This document shows positions 35,940 to 44,209 of a stretch of DNA of 63,018 bases, piece by piece. The stretch covers positions 1 to 63,018 of the forward strand of contig JBBDJG010000035.1 of assembly GCA_040880005.1 (NCBI GenBank), in the 5' to 3' direction. The stretch is from JBBDJG01 sp040880005 (GTDB lineage: Bacteria; Actinomycetota; Thermoleophilia; Solirubrobacterales; JBBDJG01). The translations under genes and the position numbers were made by a program. How positions within the stretch are numbered: position 1 is the stretch's first letter; every line of letters begins with the position of its first letter. The notes under the pieces were generated by a model. The model was not told the origin of the DNA. It did no database searches and saw only the letters and a list, made by a program, of their open reading frames with translations.

Positions 35940-37454
35940 ATGTCTGAGCATGGAATCGTTCATCTCGTGGGTGCCGGGCCCGGCGATCCCGGGCTCGCAA
36001 CACAACGCGCGCTCGATCTGATCGCGCGGGCCGATGCGGTCGTTCACGACCGGCTCGTCTCGCCCCGTCTGCTGGACGGCGCGCGCGAGCGAGCCGAGCT
36101 GATCTACGTCGGCAAACGGCCCGGCGAGCCGAGCATGCCGCAGGACGAGATCAACGCGTTGCTGGTCGAGCGCGCGGGTCGCGGCCAGCGGGTCGTGCGG
36201 CTGAAGGGCGGCGACCCGTTCGTGTTCGGCCGTGGTGGCGAGGAGGCCGAGGCGCTGACCGAAGCCGGAGTCGCGTTCGAGGTCGTGCCGGGCGTCACCG
36301 CCGGCGTCGCGGCGCCCGCCTACGCCGGAATCCCGGTCACCCACCGCGAGCAGGCCTCGGCGGTCGCGTTCGTGACCGCGCACGAGGATCCCGACAAGGA
36401 CGAGAGCGCGCTCGACTGGGCGGCGCTGGCCGCCTTCCCCGGCACGCTCGTCTTCTACATGGGCGTCAAGCGGCTCGAGGCCGTCGCCGCCAGCCTGATC
36501 GAGCACGGCCGTTCCGCCGCCGAGCCGGCCGCCGTGATCGAGCGCGGCACGTTTGCGCACCAGCGCACGGTCACGGCACCGCTGGGAAAGCTGGCGAAGC
36601 GAGCGGCCGACGAGGGTATCGAGCCTCCGGCAATTACGCTCGTCGGGGCGGTCGCATCACTGCGCGAGCGGCTGGCGTGGTTCGAGCGCGCACCGCTGCG
36701 CGGCAGGACGATCGCGGTCACGCGTGCGCGTGCTCAGGCGAGTGGGCTCGCCGCGCGGCTCGCCGAGCTGGGCGCGGAGGTGATCGAGGCGCCGGCGATC
36801 CGGATAGTGCCGCGCATCGAGACCGAGGAGGTCGGGGAGGCGGTCAGCCGCCTGGTCGCCGGCGACTACGACATCGTCTGCCTGACGAGCCCGAACGGCG
36901 CCGAGCTGCTCTACGAGGCGGTGGCGCTCGAGGATCGCGACGCGCGCGCGTTCGCCGGCACGGCGATCGCGGCGATCGGCCCCGCAACGGCGGCCTCACT
37001 GCTGGAACGCGGGCTGCACGCCGACATCGTGCCGCCGCGCTCGATCGGCGAGTCGCTCGCCGAGGAGCTGCTCGAGCATGGCATGCGCCACAAGCGCGTG
37101 TTGATCGCGCGGGCGCGCGACGCGCGTGACGTGCTGCCCGAAGCGCTCGTCAACGGCGGCGGTGAGGTGGACGTCGTGACGCTCTACGAGACGGTCGGCG
37201 AGCAGCTCGACGACGTGACCATCGCGGCGATCGCCGGCGCCGACTACGTGACCTTCACCAGCTCCTCCACGGTGCGCTACTTCTGCGACGCGATCGGCGG
37301 GCCGGCGCGCTTCCCCGCCAAGGCGCGGGTTGTCTCGATCGGGCCGGTGACGAGCGAGGCCGTACGCGAAGCCGGGCTGCGCGTGGCCGTCGAGGCCGAA
37401 CAGCACGACGTGGACGGGCTGGTCGAGGCGCTGCTCGACGACGCGGCGTCATGA
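35940..37454 (+). CDS. cobA-hemD: Uroporphyrinogen-III C-methyltransferase / uroporphyrinogen-III synthase fusion
   Basis: Bifunctional protein of 504 residues. The first ~245 residues are a SUMT domain (VHLVGAGPGDPGLATQRALDLI; RLKGGDPFVFGRGGEEAEAL; VVPGVTAGVAAPAYAGIPVTHR), which methylates uroporphyrinogen III to precorrin-2. The rest is a HemD domain (RTIAVTRARAQASGLAARLAELGAEVIEAPAIRI; DYVTFTSSSTVRYF), which cyclises hydroxymethylbilane. The fusion places the haem/siroheme branch point on one chain and is known in actinobacteria and firmicutes. ATG 35940; stop overlaps the next ATG. Confidence 0.95.
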   Translation: MSEHGIVHLVGAGPGDPGLATQRALDLIARADAVVHDRLVSPRLLDGARERAELIYVGKRPGEPSMPQDEINALLVERAGRGQRVVRLKGGDPFVFGRGGEEAEALTEAGVAFEVVPGVTAGVAAPAYAGIPVTHREQASAVAFVTAHEDPDKDESALDWAALAAFPGTLVFYMGVKRLEAVAASLIEHGRSAAEPAAVIERGTFAHQRTVTAPLGKLAKRAADEGIEPPAITLVGAVASLRERLAWFERAPLRGRTIAVTRARAQASGLAARLAELGAEVIEAPAIRIVPRIETEEVGEAVSRLVAGDYDIVCLTSPNGAELLYEAVALEDRDARAFAGTAIAAIGPATAASLLERGLHADIVPPRSIGESLAEELLEHGMRHKRVLIARARDARDVLPEALVNGGGEVDVVTLYETVGEQLDDVTIAAIAGADYVTFTSSSTVRYFCDAIGGPARFPAKARVVSIGPVTSEAVREAGLRVAVEAEQHDVDGLVEALLDDAAS

Positions 37455-38254
37455 TCACGTTCCTGTCCGACTACGGCTCACGCGACGAGTACGTCGGCGT
37501 CTGCCACGGCGTGATCGAGCGCATCGCTCCCGGCACCCTTGTGATCGACGTGACGCACGGCATCCCGCCATGCGACGTGCGCGCCGGCGCGCTCGCCTTG
37601 CGACGGGCGCTGCCGTACCTGCCCAGCGGCGCGGTGCACTTGGCCGTCGTCGATCCCGGCGTCGGCACGCAGCGTCGGCCGCTCGCGATCCGCTGCGCGG
37701 ACGGAGCGAAGTTCGTGGGCCCGGACAACGGTCTGCTGTGGCTCGCCTGCGCCGACAGCGGCGGGGTCGAGTCCGCCGTCGATCTGAGCGTGAGCACGTA
37801 CGCGCTCGACCGGGTCTCGAACACCTTCCAGGGACGCGACCTGTTCGCGCCGGTGGCGGCACGACTGGCACTTGACGCCGCGGTCGAGGACGCCGGGCAG
37901 CCGATCGACCCGGGCTTGCTGACGAAGCTCGAGCTTTCCGCCGCAGCGGTTCGCAGCGGCCAGCTCCACACACAAGTGCTGACGGTGGACAGCTTCGGGA
38001 ATCTTCAGCTCGACGCGACTCCCGATCAGCTCGAGCAGATCGGACTGGCGGCCGAGCCGAGGATCGGCATCGCGATCGGCGGCAACAGGCGCGCGGCCGC
38101 GCATGGACGCACCTTCGCCGACGTTGCGCAGGGCGAGCCGGTCGTGTACGTGGACTCGACCGGCGCGGTCGCGATCGCGATCAATGGCGGCAGCGCCGCT
38201 TCCATCCTGGGTGCGGCGGCGGGAGCGGCAATCGTGCTCGGCCGATGGGACTGA
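37451..38254 (+). CDS. SAM hydroxide adenosyltransferase (DUF62, chlorinase/fluorinase family)
   Basis: Member of the family that includes fluorinase and chlorinase; most members hydrolyse S-adenosylmethionine to adenosine and methionine. The 267-residue protein has ITFLSDYGSRDEYVGVCHGVI at the start, DVTHGIPPCDVRAGALAL, VVDPGVGTQRRPLAI, KFVGPDNGLL and NTFQGRDLFAPVAARLA, the typical order. ATG overlaps the cobA-hemD stop. The upstream gene uses two SAM per precorrin-2, so a link to SAM homeostasis can be imagined, but that is inference. Confidence 0.92.
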   Translation: MITFLSDYGSRDEYVGVCHGVIERIAPGTLVIDVTHGIPPCDVRAGALALRRALPYLPSGAVHLAVVDPGVGTQRRPLAIRCADGAKFVGPDNGLLWLACADSGGVESAVDLSVSTYALDRVSNTFQGRDLFAPVAARLALDAAVEDAGQPIDPGLLTKLELSAAAVRSGQLHTQVLTVDSFGNLQLDATPDQLEQIGLAAEPRIGIAIGGNRRAAAHGRTFADVAQGEPVVYVDSTGAVAIAINGGSAASILGAAAGAAIVLGRWD

Positions 38255-38991
38255 CGCCGCGCACGCCGGCCGAGGCGTTGGCAGGCCCGATCGTGCACAT
38301 GGGCACGATCGGCTCGACCAACGACCGCGCACGCGAGCTGGCTGCAGCGGGCGCGCCCGATCGGACCGTCCTGGTCGCTGACCGGCAGACCGCCGGCCGC
38401 GGCCGCCAAGGGCGCACCTGGGTCGCCCCGCCCGGACATTCGCTGACCTTCTCGCTGCTCGTTCGCACCGAGGACGACCAGTTGCGCGACCTGCCGATCG
38501 TGGCGGCGGTCGCCGTCTGCGAAGCGTGCGAGCGCATCGCCGGCGTCGAGGCGCAGATCAAGTGGCCAAACGATGTCTGGATCGAGCGGCGCAAGGTCGC
38601 CGGGATCCTGATCGAGGCGCGGCCGCAAGAGAGCTGGGCCGTGGTCGGCGTGGGCGTGAACGTCAACACCAGCGAAGACGAGTTTCCGCCCGAGTTGCGC
38701 GAGAGCGCCACGTCGCTTGCGATCGCGAGCGGATCGGAAGTGTCGCGCGACGAGCTGCTGGACGCGATGTTCGAGCGACTAACCGGCCTGCTCGACGAGC
38801 GACCCGAGGCGGCGCTCGACGCCTATCGCACGCGCGACGCGCTGTTCGATCGGCAGATCGAGTGGTCGAGCGGTGCCGGCACCGCCAAGGGCATCGACGA
38901 GCGCGGCAACCTGGTCGTGTTCACCGGCGAGGGCAAGCGCGTGGCGCTCGACGCCGGCGAGGTGCATTTACATGGTTTGCGGCCGCCGTAG
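38245..38991 (+). CDS. birA: Biotin--[acetyl-CoA-carboxylase] ligase
   Basis: Attaches biotin to biotin-carboxyl-carrier proteins. The 248-residue protein lacks the N-terminal repressor HTH of E. coli BirA, so it is the monofunctional class. Motifs: MGTIGSTNDRARELA, the biotinyl-AMP loop DRQTAGRGRQGRTWVAPPG, KWPNDVWIERRKVAGILIEA and VGVGVNVN. It overlaps the preceding gene by 10 bases. The C-terminal HGLRPP and stop codon fall in dispersed repeat R4. Confidence 0.95.
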   Translation: MGLTPRTPAEALAGPIVHMGTIGSTNDRARELAAAGAPDRTVLVADRQTAGRGRQGRTWVAPPGHSLTFSLLVRTEDDQLRDLPIVAAVAVCEACERIAGVEAQIKWPNDVWIERRKVAGILIEARPQESWAVVGVGVNVNTSEDEFPPELRESATSLAIASGSEVSRDELLDAMFERLTGLLDERPEAALDAYRTRDALFDRQIEWSSGAGTAKGIDERGNLVVFTGEGKRVALDAGEVHLHGLRPP

Positions 38992-39044
38992 GCGGACGCT
39001 CCAGCATGAGGGGGGATCGAAGGGGGCGTAGCCCCCCTCGTTGT
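38974..39044 (+). repeat. Dispersed ~70-bp GC-rich repeat, copy R4
   Basis: GGTTTGCGGCCGCCGTAGG ... CTCCAGCATGAGGGGGGATC ... GGGGGCGTAGCCCCCCTCG. It overlaps the last six codons of birA and fills the gap to the convergent helicase gene. The 5' part differs from R1/R3 by compensating changes (GGCCGCCGTAGGCGG), keeping the small stem. Confidence 0.85.
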
Positions 39045-39049
39045 ATCGG

Positions 39050-41683
39050 CTAACCGGTCGCGGCGGCGGGCTCGTCGACGTCGCGCTTCGGCTCCTGTTC
39101 CGGCTCCGGCTTCTGCTCGCGCTCCCGCTGCTCTTGAACCTTCGGCTCGCGTCGCTTGTCGGGCCCACGCCTCGCGCCCGACTTGCGTCTGCGATTCGAC
39201 GACGCCTCGCCGCCGGACTTCCTCTTCTTGGTCCGCTTGCGGCGCCGCTTGCCCTTGGGGAAGTTCCGGACAAGCTCGCGCGCCAGCGCCGACGGCTTGC
39301 GCGCCATGCGGTTGCGGGCGCCGCGCAGCACCTCTTCGCCCTCCGGCGTGTGGGTCACCGCGGCCGCGAGCAGCGCGGCCGACAGTCTGCGGTCCTGCTT
39401 GCGCGATGCATGCACGAGCCGTCGCGCGTTGCGGCCGTGCGCCGGTCCGGACGAGTTCACCAGCAGGCCGAGCAGCCGCTTGGTCTCGGGCCAGCGCGCA
39501 ACTGCGTACTCCTCGTGCGTGTCGCGCGAGTACTCGGCCAGCCGCCACAGCCACGCCTGCGCCTGGTCGCGGCGGCCGATGCGGCGCTCGGCGAGCGCCT
39601 GCAAGAGGATCTTTGCTCCCTCTCGGCGGTCCTCGCGCTGCCAGTTGCCGACGATGTCGATCGCCTCGTCGAGCGCCTCCGCGTCGCGGCGAGCCGCGAT
39701 CTCCAGCAGCGCACGCTGCTTGAGTGCCGAGTTGCGGTTGCGCTGCACGCAGGTGAGCAGGAAGCGACGTCGCAGCTCGCCGTTGGGATCGTTGTGCAGC
39801 ATCGCCTTGGCGCGGCGCCAGCCGTTGGGCACCACGCGCGCGCCGGCGAGCGCGGCCCAGACGTGCTGCTGGTCCGGCGGCAGATATTCGACGGCGATGC
39901 GCCACAACTCGCGCTCCAGCACGCGCTGGCGGCGCTCCCAGTCGTCCGTTACCGGGACGATGCGGCGCTCCACTCGCAGCCGCCGTCCGCGACCGCGGCG
40001 AACCGGCCCGACGACGATCGCGCCGCCGCGATACACGTCGCGGTCGAGCAGCTTGTGCAGCGTGACGATCGGCTCGTCGTGCGAGGTCGAGGGGTGCACG
40101 AAGTCCACCACGATGCCCGCCTCCTTGCCCGGGTTGCGGCGGGTGACACGGCCGACCCGCTGCTGGTAGACGCGCTTCGACGCGGTCGGTGCCAGGTGCA
40201 TGCAGACGGTAGCCCGGGGCGAGTTCCAGCCCTCCGCCAGCAGCATCGCGTTGGCGAGCACGTCGATCTCGCCGCGCTCGAACGCGGCCAGCGTCTCGGC
40301 GAGCTGGCGCTTGGGGGTCTCGCCGGAGACCGCCTCGGCCTTGATCCCGGCCGCTTTGAACGCGGCCGCGACATTGGTGGCGTGCTTGACGCCGGCCGTG
40401 TAGACGATCCCCGCCAGGTTCTTGAAGCGCGCGCGGTAGAGGTCCGCGACCGCCGCGTTGAACGGGCCCTGGTCGAGCAGTGCGGCCAGCTGCTCCTGAT
40501 CGAAGTCCTGATCGACCTCGCCCTTGCGCAGCGGCACGTTGGCGAGCGTGTGGACGCTATGGCCCGGCGGGATGCGAACGCAGCGAAGTGGCGCGATCAC
40601 GCCGCGGCGGGCCGCCTGCGCGAGGTCGAAGCGGCTCGTCTGGGTTGGAAAGAGGTCGGCGACGTGACGCGCGATCAGCGCGCCGGTCGCGGTCATGCCG
40701 ACGAAGATCGGGCCGAGCCAGCGACGGATCGAGGCGCTGGTCTTCTCACCCAGCGCAGTGTGGGCCTCGTCGCAGATGACGATCGTGTACGCGTCGGAGA
40801 TCTTGCCGCCGTTGCGTACGAACCACTGGTAGGTCTCGACCGTCACCGGGCCGTCGCCACGGTCCTTCGGACGCAGCAGCGGTGGGGAGATGCGGTCGCG
40901 GTAGCCACGGTCGCGCAGCTCGCCGAGGAACTGATCGACGAGGTTGCGCCGGTGGGTGAGGATCAAGATTCCGCCCGTGCGCGAGGCTTCGACAAAGCCG
41001 AGCGCGGCGACCGTCTTGCCGGCGCCGGTCGCGTGCTCGAACCAGAAGCGCCGCGCCGCGCCCGGGTCCTCGGGCTGCTCGGGTAGCTGCTCTTCTTCTT
41101 CTTCCGCGTCCGCTTCTCCGACCAGCTCTCCCTCGACCTCTTCCTCGGGCTGCTCGTCCTGCGCCTCCTCCTGCTCTCCCTCTTCCTCGATGACGGCGTC
41201 CAGCTCTTCGGCCAGCTCGCTGAGGCCGTCCAGCGCGGGCTCCTCCTCCGGCTCCTCCTCGAGCTCCTCTTCCTCTTCCTCTTCGAGATCGGGCACGTCG
41301 AGGTCCTCGACCGGCGCAGGCACGGCGCCGCCGTTGCGCATCTCGGCCTCGGCGACCAGCGCGGTCAGCGTGCCGGAAAGCGCGTCGACCTGGTGCGCGT
41401 CGAGCGTGGCGCCGTCGGCGAGCTTGGACTCGTCGGTGGCGAGCAGCCGTTCCAGCCCCAGCATCAGCGAGTACTGCTGGCGCCACTCGAGCGAGGGCTC
41501 GCCGTTGCCGGCCTCGATCTCCGCCAGCGCGGCATCGACCGCCCGGCGGCGAGCGGTTCCCGGCTCCAGTGCTTCTCGGTCGTCGTCCGCTATCGGCTCA
41601 CGCGTCCATTCCGACACGCGCTCGAGTTCGTCGCGCGATGGAAACGACGCGGCCTTCGCGGCCACTTCGGTCGTATTAGCCAT
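39050..41683 (-). CDS. SF2 DEAD/DEAH-type helicase with large acidic insert
   Basis: ATP-dependent nucleic-acid helicase or translocase of the SSL2/COG1061-like group, 877 residues. Motif I is ATGAGKT (218-224), motif II CDEAHT (near 309), motif III TATGAL, and motif VI QRVGRVTRRNPG. The Q-type helix (LDAHQVDALSGTLTAL, near 94-109) is separated from motif I by a Glu-rich low-complexity stretch (about 126-207). The C-terminus ends in about 110 residues of Lys/Arg- and Glu-rich low complexity. ATG 41683 has a GGAAG site upstream. Role unknown; repair is likely. Convergent with birA. Confidence 0.9.
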   Translation of the reverse strand: MANTTEVAAKAASFPSRDELERVSEWTREPIADDDREALEPGTARRRAVDAALAEIEAGNGEPSLEWRQQYSLMLGLERLLATDESKLADGATLDAHQVDALSGTLTALVAEAEMRNGGAVPAPVEDLDVPDLEEEEEEELEEEPEEEPALDGLSELAEELDAVIEEEGEQEEAQDEQPEEEVEGELVGEADAEEEEEQLPEQPEDPGAARRFWFEHATGAGKTVAALGFVEASRTGGILILTHRRNLVDQFLGELRDRGYRDRISPPLLRPKDRGDGPVTVETYQWFVRNGGKISDAYTIVICDEAHTALGEKTSASIRRWLGPIFVGMTATGALIARHVADLFPTQTSRFDLAQAARRGVIAPLRCVRIPPGHSVHTLANVPLRKGEVDQDFDQEQLAALLDQGPFNAAVADLYRARFKNLAGIVYTAGVKHATNVAAAFKAAGIKAEAVSGETPKRQLAETLAAFERGEIDVLANAMLLAEGWNSPRATVCMHLAPTASKRVYQQRVGRVTRRNPGKEAGIVVDFVHPSTSHDEPIVTLHKLLDRDVYRGGAIVVGPVRRGRGRRLRVERRIVPVTDDWERRQRVLERELWRIAVEYLPPDQQHVWAALAGARVVPNGWRRAKAMLHNDPNGELRRRFLLTCVQRNRNSALKQRALLEIAARRDAEALDEAIDIVGNWQREDRREGAKILLQALAERRIGRRDQAQAWLWRLAEYSRDTHEEYAVARWPETKRLLGLLVNSSGPAHGRNARRLVHASRKQDRRLSAALLAAAVTHTPEGEEVLRGARNRMARKPSALARELVRNFPKGKRRRKRTKKRKSGGEASSNRRRKSGARRGPDKRREPKVQEQREREQKPEPEQEPKRDVDEPAAATG

Positions 41684-41931
41684 ATCGAGGCTTCCTGAAT
41701 GGTTGGACGCCGTCACAGGCTCAAGGCGGCTTGCGACGCTCGTCCCGGTATGCCGTCTCCGTTGCGGCTGCTGACGGCGGCCCCGCGGCCGGCTTCCTCG
41801 TAGCCGGGCGCGATGCCCCTGTATTAAAGCAGCGACCTGCCCCGAAAGACGAACGGCCGGTCCGGCGCCTCGCCAGGCGTCCTACGCTAGCTTTCGACCG
41901 TCAGGCGCCGATCTTGAGCTTCCCAAGCCGA

Positions 41932-42522
41932 ATGAGGACCGAAATGCGGGGCCGGGCCCGGCTGGCCTGGGCCATTGCCGTCCTGATTTCGCTGGCGATC
42001 GGCGGCTGCGGCTCGAGCCAGCCGAAGAGCGCCTATACCGCGGCGGAGCTGAAGGCGGCGGTGAAGGGGGCGCCCGAGCCGCTGGCGCGGCTGTATGCGA
42101 GGGGAGGCGAGCTGGTGGATGGCGACCCGGCCGCCTACAAGCGCCAGATCGCCGCGCTGCACGGCTACCCGATCGTGGTCAACAAGTGGGCCTCGTGGTG
42201 CGGGCCTTGCAAGCTCGAGTTTCCGATCTTTCAGGAGGTCGTTGCAAGACAGGGCAAGAAGGTGGCGTTCCTGGGCGTGGACGTGCAAGACGTGAGGGAG
42301 GACGCGGAGGAGTTTCTGAAGGAAACCCCCGTGCCCTATCCGAGCTTCTTCGACCCGCGCGGCAAGATCGCGGAGCTGCTGCCGGCAGCGACCGACGGGC
42401 TACCGACCACGTCGTTCTATGACCGCGAGGGGACGCTCGTTTACACGAAGCCGGGGCCCTACGCGACGCGGGCGGCGCTGGAGAAGGACTTGGCGCAGCA
42501 CGCGGGGGCGCCGGTCAGCTGA
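41932..42522 (+). CDS. TlpA-like thioredoxin-fold lipoprotein
   Basis: Exported thiol-disulfide oxidoreductase of 196 residues. The N-terminal helix ends in IGGCGSSQ, a probable lipobox (Cys near 24), so the domain is likely membrane-anchored outside the cell. The redox motif is WASWCGPCKLEFP (near residue 84); the cis-Pro segment is GLPTTSFYD. Such proteins reduce apocytochrome c thiols or other exported proteins. A fragment resembling its 3' end lies at 43.4 kb. Divergent from the helicase with a ~250-base gap. Confidence 0.9.
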   Translation: MRTEMRGRARLAWAIAVLISLAIGGCGSSQPKSAYTAAELKAAVKGAPEPLARLYARGGELVDGDPAAYKRQIAALHGYPIVVNKWASWCGPCKLEFPIFQEVVARQGKKVAFLGVDVQDVREDAEEFLKETPVPYPSFFDPRGKIAELLPAATDGLPTTSFYDREGTLVYTKPGPYATRAALEKDLAQHAGAPVS

Positions 42523-42530
42523 CAGCGCAA

Positions 42531-42714
42531 CTATGCAGGCGCATCGAACACCTGCTCAACGAAGAACCGCGCCGCCGGTTCGAGTTGATCACCGAGCATC
42601 GTAGGCAAGGGCAATCGCGGCGCCACCGACCACGTACATCTCGCCTTGCACGCCGCGCTCGGCAAGCAACGAGCCGAGCGCGGTTAGCGTGTCGATGATC
42701 TCCTGGCGATTCAT
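42531..42714 (-). pseudogene. Decayed nucleotidyltransferase toxin (DUF6036/AbiEii-like)
   Basis: From ATG 42714 the minus strand reads MNRQEIIDTLTALGSLLAERG, then VQGEMYVVGGAAIALAYDAR and a stop at 42589-42591. VVGGxAIALAYDAR is the start of the nucleotidyltransferase fold in this toxin family. After the stop, a frame reading PAARFFVEQVFDAPA and stop looks like the normal C-terminal end. The catalytic Asp region and most of the fold are missing, so this is an internally deleted remnant. It starts four bases after the stop of the partner gene. Confidence 0.75.
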
Positions 42715-42717
42715 CGC

Positions 42718-43152
42718 TCAGCACCGGTGCAGGGCGCCGCGGGAGATGAAGATTCCTCTGCGCCGGAATGCGCTGGGAGACTCGACGATCGTCATTGCCC
42801 TGAAACCGGGCACCTCGGACACGAACCAGAACCGAGCGAGGAACCGTCCTTCTGCCAGGGACCATTCCGGGCGCGCGAGCGAGTGTTTAGCCGCGAGATG
42901 CTCCGCGAGGGCGCCCAGATAGGCGTCGTAGCGTGGCTCGGCGGTCGGCTGCGGCTCGTCCCGTATGGATCGCGAACGCTGTCTGTCGTTGGCCAGCAAG
43001 CCGAACTCATCGAGCAGCTCCCGGACGGCAAACCGGAACGGCTCCCCAGCGATGACCCGCCGGGCAATGCCTGCCAAGGATTGATTGAATTGCTCGTCAT
43101 CGGGCGGGTGTTCCGCCAGCCAGTCATGCAACGTGTATTCAACCTGCTTCAT
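42718..43152 (-). CDS. Partner (putative antitoxin) of the decayed nucleotidyltransferase
   Basis: A 144-residue cytoplasmic protein: YTLHDWLAEHPPDDEQFNQSLAGIARRVIAGEPFRFAVRELLDEFGLL, then AYLGALAEHLAAKHSLARPEWSLAEGRFLARFWF and ESPSAFRRRGIFISRGAL. This pattern is familiar from genes next to DUF6036-type nucleotidyltransferases in actinobacteria, where it is a presumed antitoxin; I do not know a characterised example. ATG 43152 chosen over TTG/GTG codons up to 43206. The downstream toxin is broken, so it may be an orphan. Confidence 0.65.
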   Translation of the reverse strand: MKQVEYTLHDWLAEHPPDDEQFNQSLAGIARRVIAGEPFRFAVRELLDEFGLLANDRQRSRSIRDEPQPTAEPRYDAYLGALAEHLAAKHSLARPEWSLAEGRFLARFWFVSEVPGFRAMTIVESPSAFRRRGIFISRGALHRC

Positions 43153-43526
43153 CCGGAGCACGATAGCGGCCGGATCAGCGACGCAGGTGCTGCCGGCCAG
43201 GAGCATCCAATGAGGGGAACGAAGCGCTGTCGGTCCTCGCGTAGGCCCCGATCAGCCGAGCTACAGCCAGTGAACCAGGCTGGCGGGCTTGTTCGAGGGA
43301 AGCTCGTCGAGCAGCTTCGCGAGCGCGCTCACGATTCGACCCACGGTCCTCGCCGCTCCGCGGCGATACCTGCTCGGATCGACCAATACCAAGCCGAAGT
43401 GCGTCTCGGGGCGCACGCAAGCCGGGCGGCGTTGGAGAAGGACGTCAGGGAGTACTGGGGCGGCGGCTCGTAGGCCGCCGAGTCAGATTCCTCATGCGGA
43501 CCAGTAGCGCCGCCGAAGCGATGGCT
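43153..43526. other. Gene-free stretch with a tlpA-3' remnant and direct repeat A
   Basis: No intact gene. About 43372-43473 on the plus strand codes ASRAALEKDVREYWGGGS then stop, matching the TlpA tail (ATRAALEKDLAQHAG) in protein and DNA, with upstream similarity only in another frame. It is therefore a decayed duplicate of the 3' end of the gene at 41.9 kb. Direct repeat A follows directly at 43475-43518. The rest shows nothing I can name. Confidence 0.5.
43475..43518. repeat. 44-bp direct repeat A (left side of the vapBC cassette)
   Basis: Matches 44213-44256 with one mismatch (43/44), beginning CCGCCGAGTCAGATTCC and ending CGCCGCCGAAG. In copy B this is the last 14 codons and stop of the HTH gene at 44210-44644; here it is a displaced copy whose stop is lost. 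The two copies flank vapB and vapC. Confidence 0.92.
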
Positions 43527-43928
43527 TCATGCGGCGATCGCAAGAACCCGCAGGCCCGGCACGCGACGGAAGTCGCCCGCGTTACGCGTTGCAACTCCGA
43601 GGCCATGCGCCAGTCCGGTGGCGGCGATCCACAGATCGTGCGCTCCGACTGTCTCGCCTTGTGCGGCCAACTCTGCCCATATCTGAGCATGGACGCGCGC
43701 CACCGGCTCAGTGACCGGTATCGCCTCGATTCCCGCGAGTAGATGCTCGACGAACGCCTGGCGGCGGGCACGCCTGTCTCCAGCCGATCGATGGACTCCG
43801 TGCAACAGCTCGCTGATCGTTATGACGCTGATCGCGCGATCCTCTTCCCCGACAAGCGCGTCGATCGCGTTCGCAGGTGCACCCCGCTCGCGATCCGCCA
43901 GCAGGTCGGTGTCGATCAGGACGGCCAG
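43527..43928 (-). CDS. vapC: VapC-type PIN-domain ribonuclease toxin (CTG start)
   Basis: PIN-domain RNase of a type II toxin-antitoxin pair, 133 residues. The acidic active site is complete: VLIDTDLLAD (Asp near residues 6-8), VITISELLHGVHR (Glu), AHDLWIAATGLAHG and TRNAGDFRRVPGLRV (Asp residues). No ATG, GTG or TTG exists in frame before TTG of LLHG, which would remove the first catalytic Asp. CTG 43928 lies inside the vapB end, preceded by GGAGAG, and gives the normal MAVLIDTD start. Overlap with vapB is 13 bases. Confidence 0.85.
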   Translation of the reverse strand: MAVLIDTDLLADRERGAPANAIDALVGEEDRAISVITISELLHGVHRSAGDRRARRQAFVEHLLAGIEAIPVTEPVARVHAQIWAELAAQGETVGAHDLWIAATGLAHGLGVATRNAGDFRRVPGLRVLAIAA

Positions 43929-44182
43929 GGACTCTCCGGCAGGCCCGCCTCGGTGCGAATCGCATCGAGGTCGGCCCCGAAGTCCGAGTCGACCGACGGC
44001 GCGGAGCGAAGCAAATCGCCGAACCGGCTCGCCGGCAGGAGGGTGCTGCGCACCGGCCCGATGACAGCCACCGGCGAGCCGTTCCGCACCACCTCGGTCG
44101 CCTCGCCAGCGGCAGCACGGTTGAGAATCTCCGAGAAGTTGCGAGCGGCCTCCGTGGCAGTGATCCTGTTCACAGCGCCCAT
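43916..44182 (-). CDS. vapB: VapB/Phd-YefM type antitoxin
   Basis: Antitoxin of 88 residues with the Phd/YefM N-terminal DNA-binding fold (ITATEAARNFSEILNRAAAGEATEVVRNGSPVAVIGP) and an acidic C-terminal tail (VDSDFGADLDAIRTEAGLPESP) that would wrap around the toxin. ATG 44182 lies four bases from a perfect 16-bp palindrome, a good autoregulatory operator. Overlaps vapC by 13 bases, typical for such pairs. Confidence 0.92.
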   Translation of the reverse strand: MGAVNRITATEAARNFSEILNRAAAGEATEVVRNGSPVAVIGPVRSTLLPASRFGDLLRSAPSVDSDFGADLDAIRTEAGLPESPWPS

Positions 44183-44185
44183 TGT

Positions 44186-44201
44186 ATCAGATTAATCTGA
44201 T
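44186..44201. promoter_or_regulatory. Perfect 16-bp palindrome, putative VapBC operator
   Basis: ATCAGATTAATCTGAT, self-complementary without a spacer, four bases upstream of vapB. AT-rich against a GC-rich background, which fits a combined operator and -10 region. It lies between vapB and direct repeat B. Toxin-antitoxin complexes of this type bind such sites for autoregulation. Confidence 0.75.
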
Positions 44202-44209
44202 TAGGTGAT

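Noticed and set aside
43175..43420. 81-codon minus-strand frame
   Set aside because: Low-complexity Arg/Ala frame with no homology that I can see, in a region of decayed sequence.
42727..43473. 248-codon plus-strand frame over the orphan antitoxin
   Set aside because: Most is antisense to the antitoxin; only its last codons correspond to the tlpA-like remnant.
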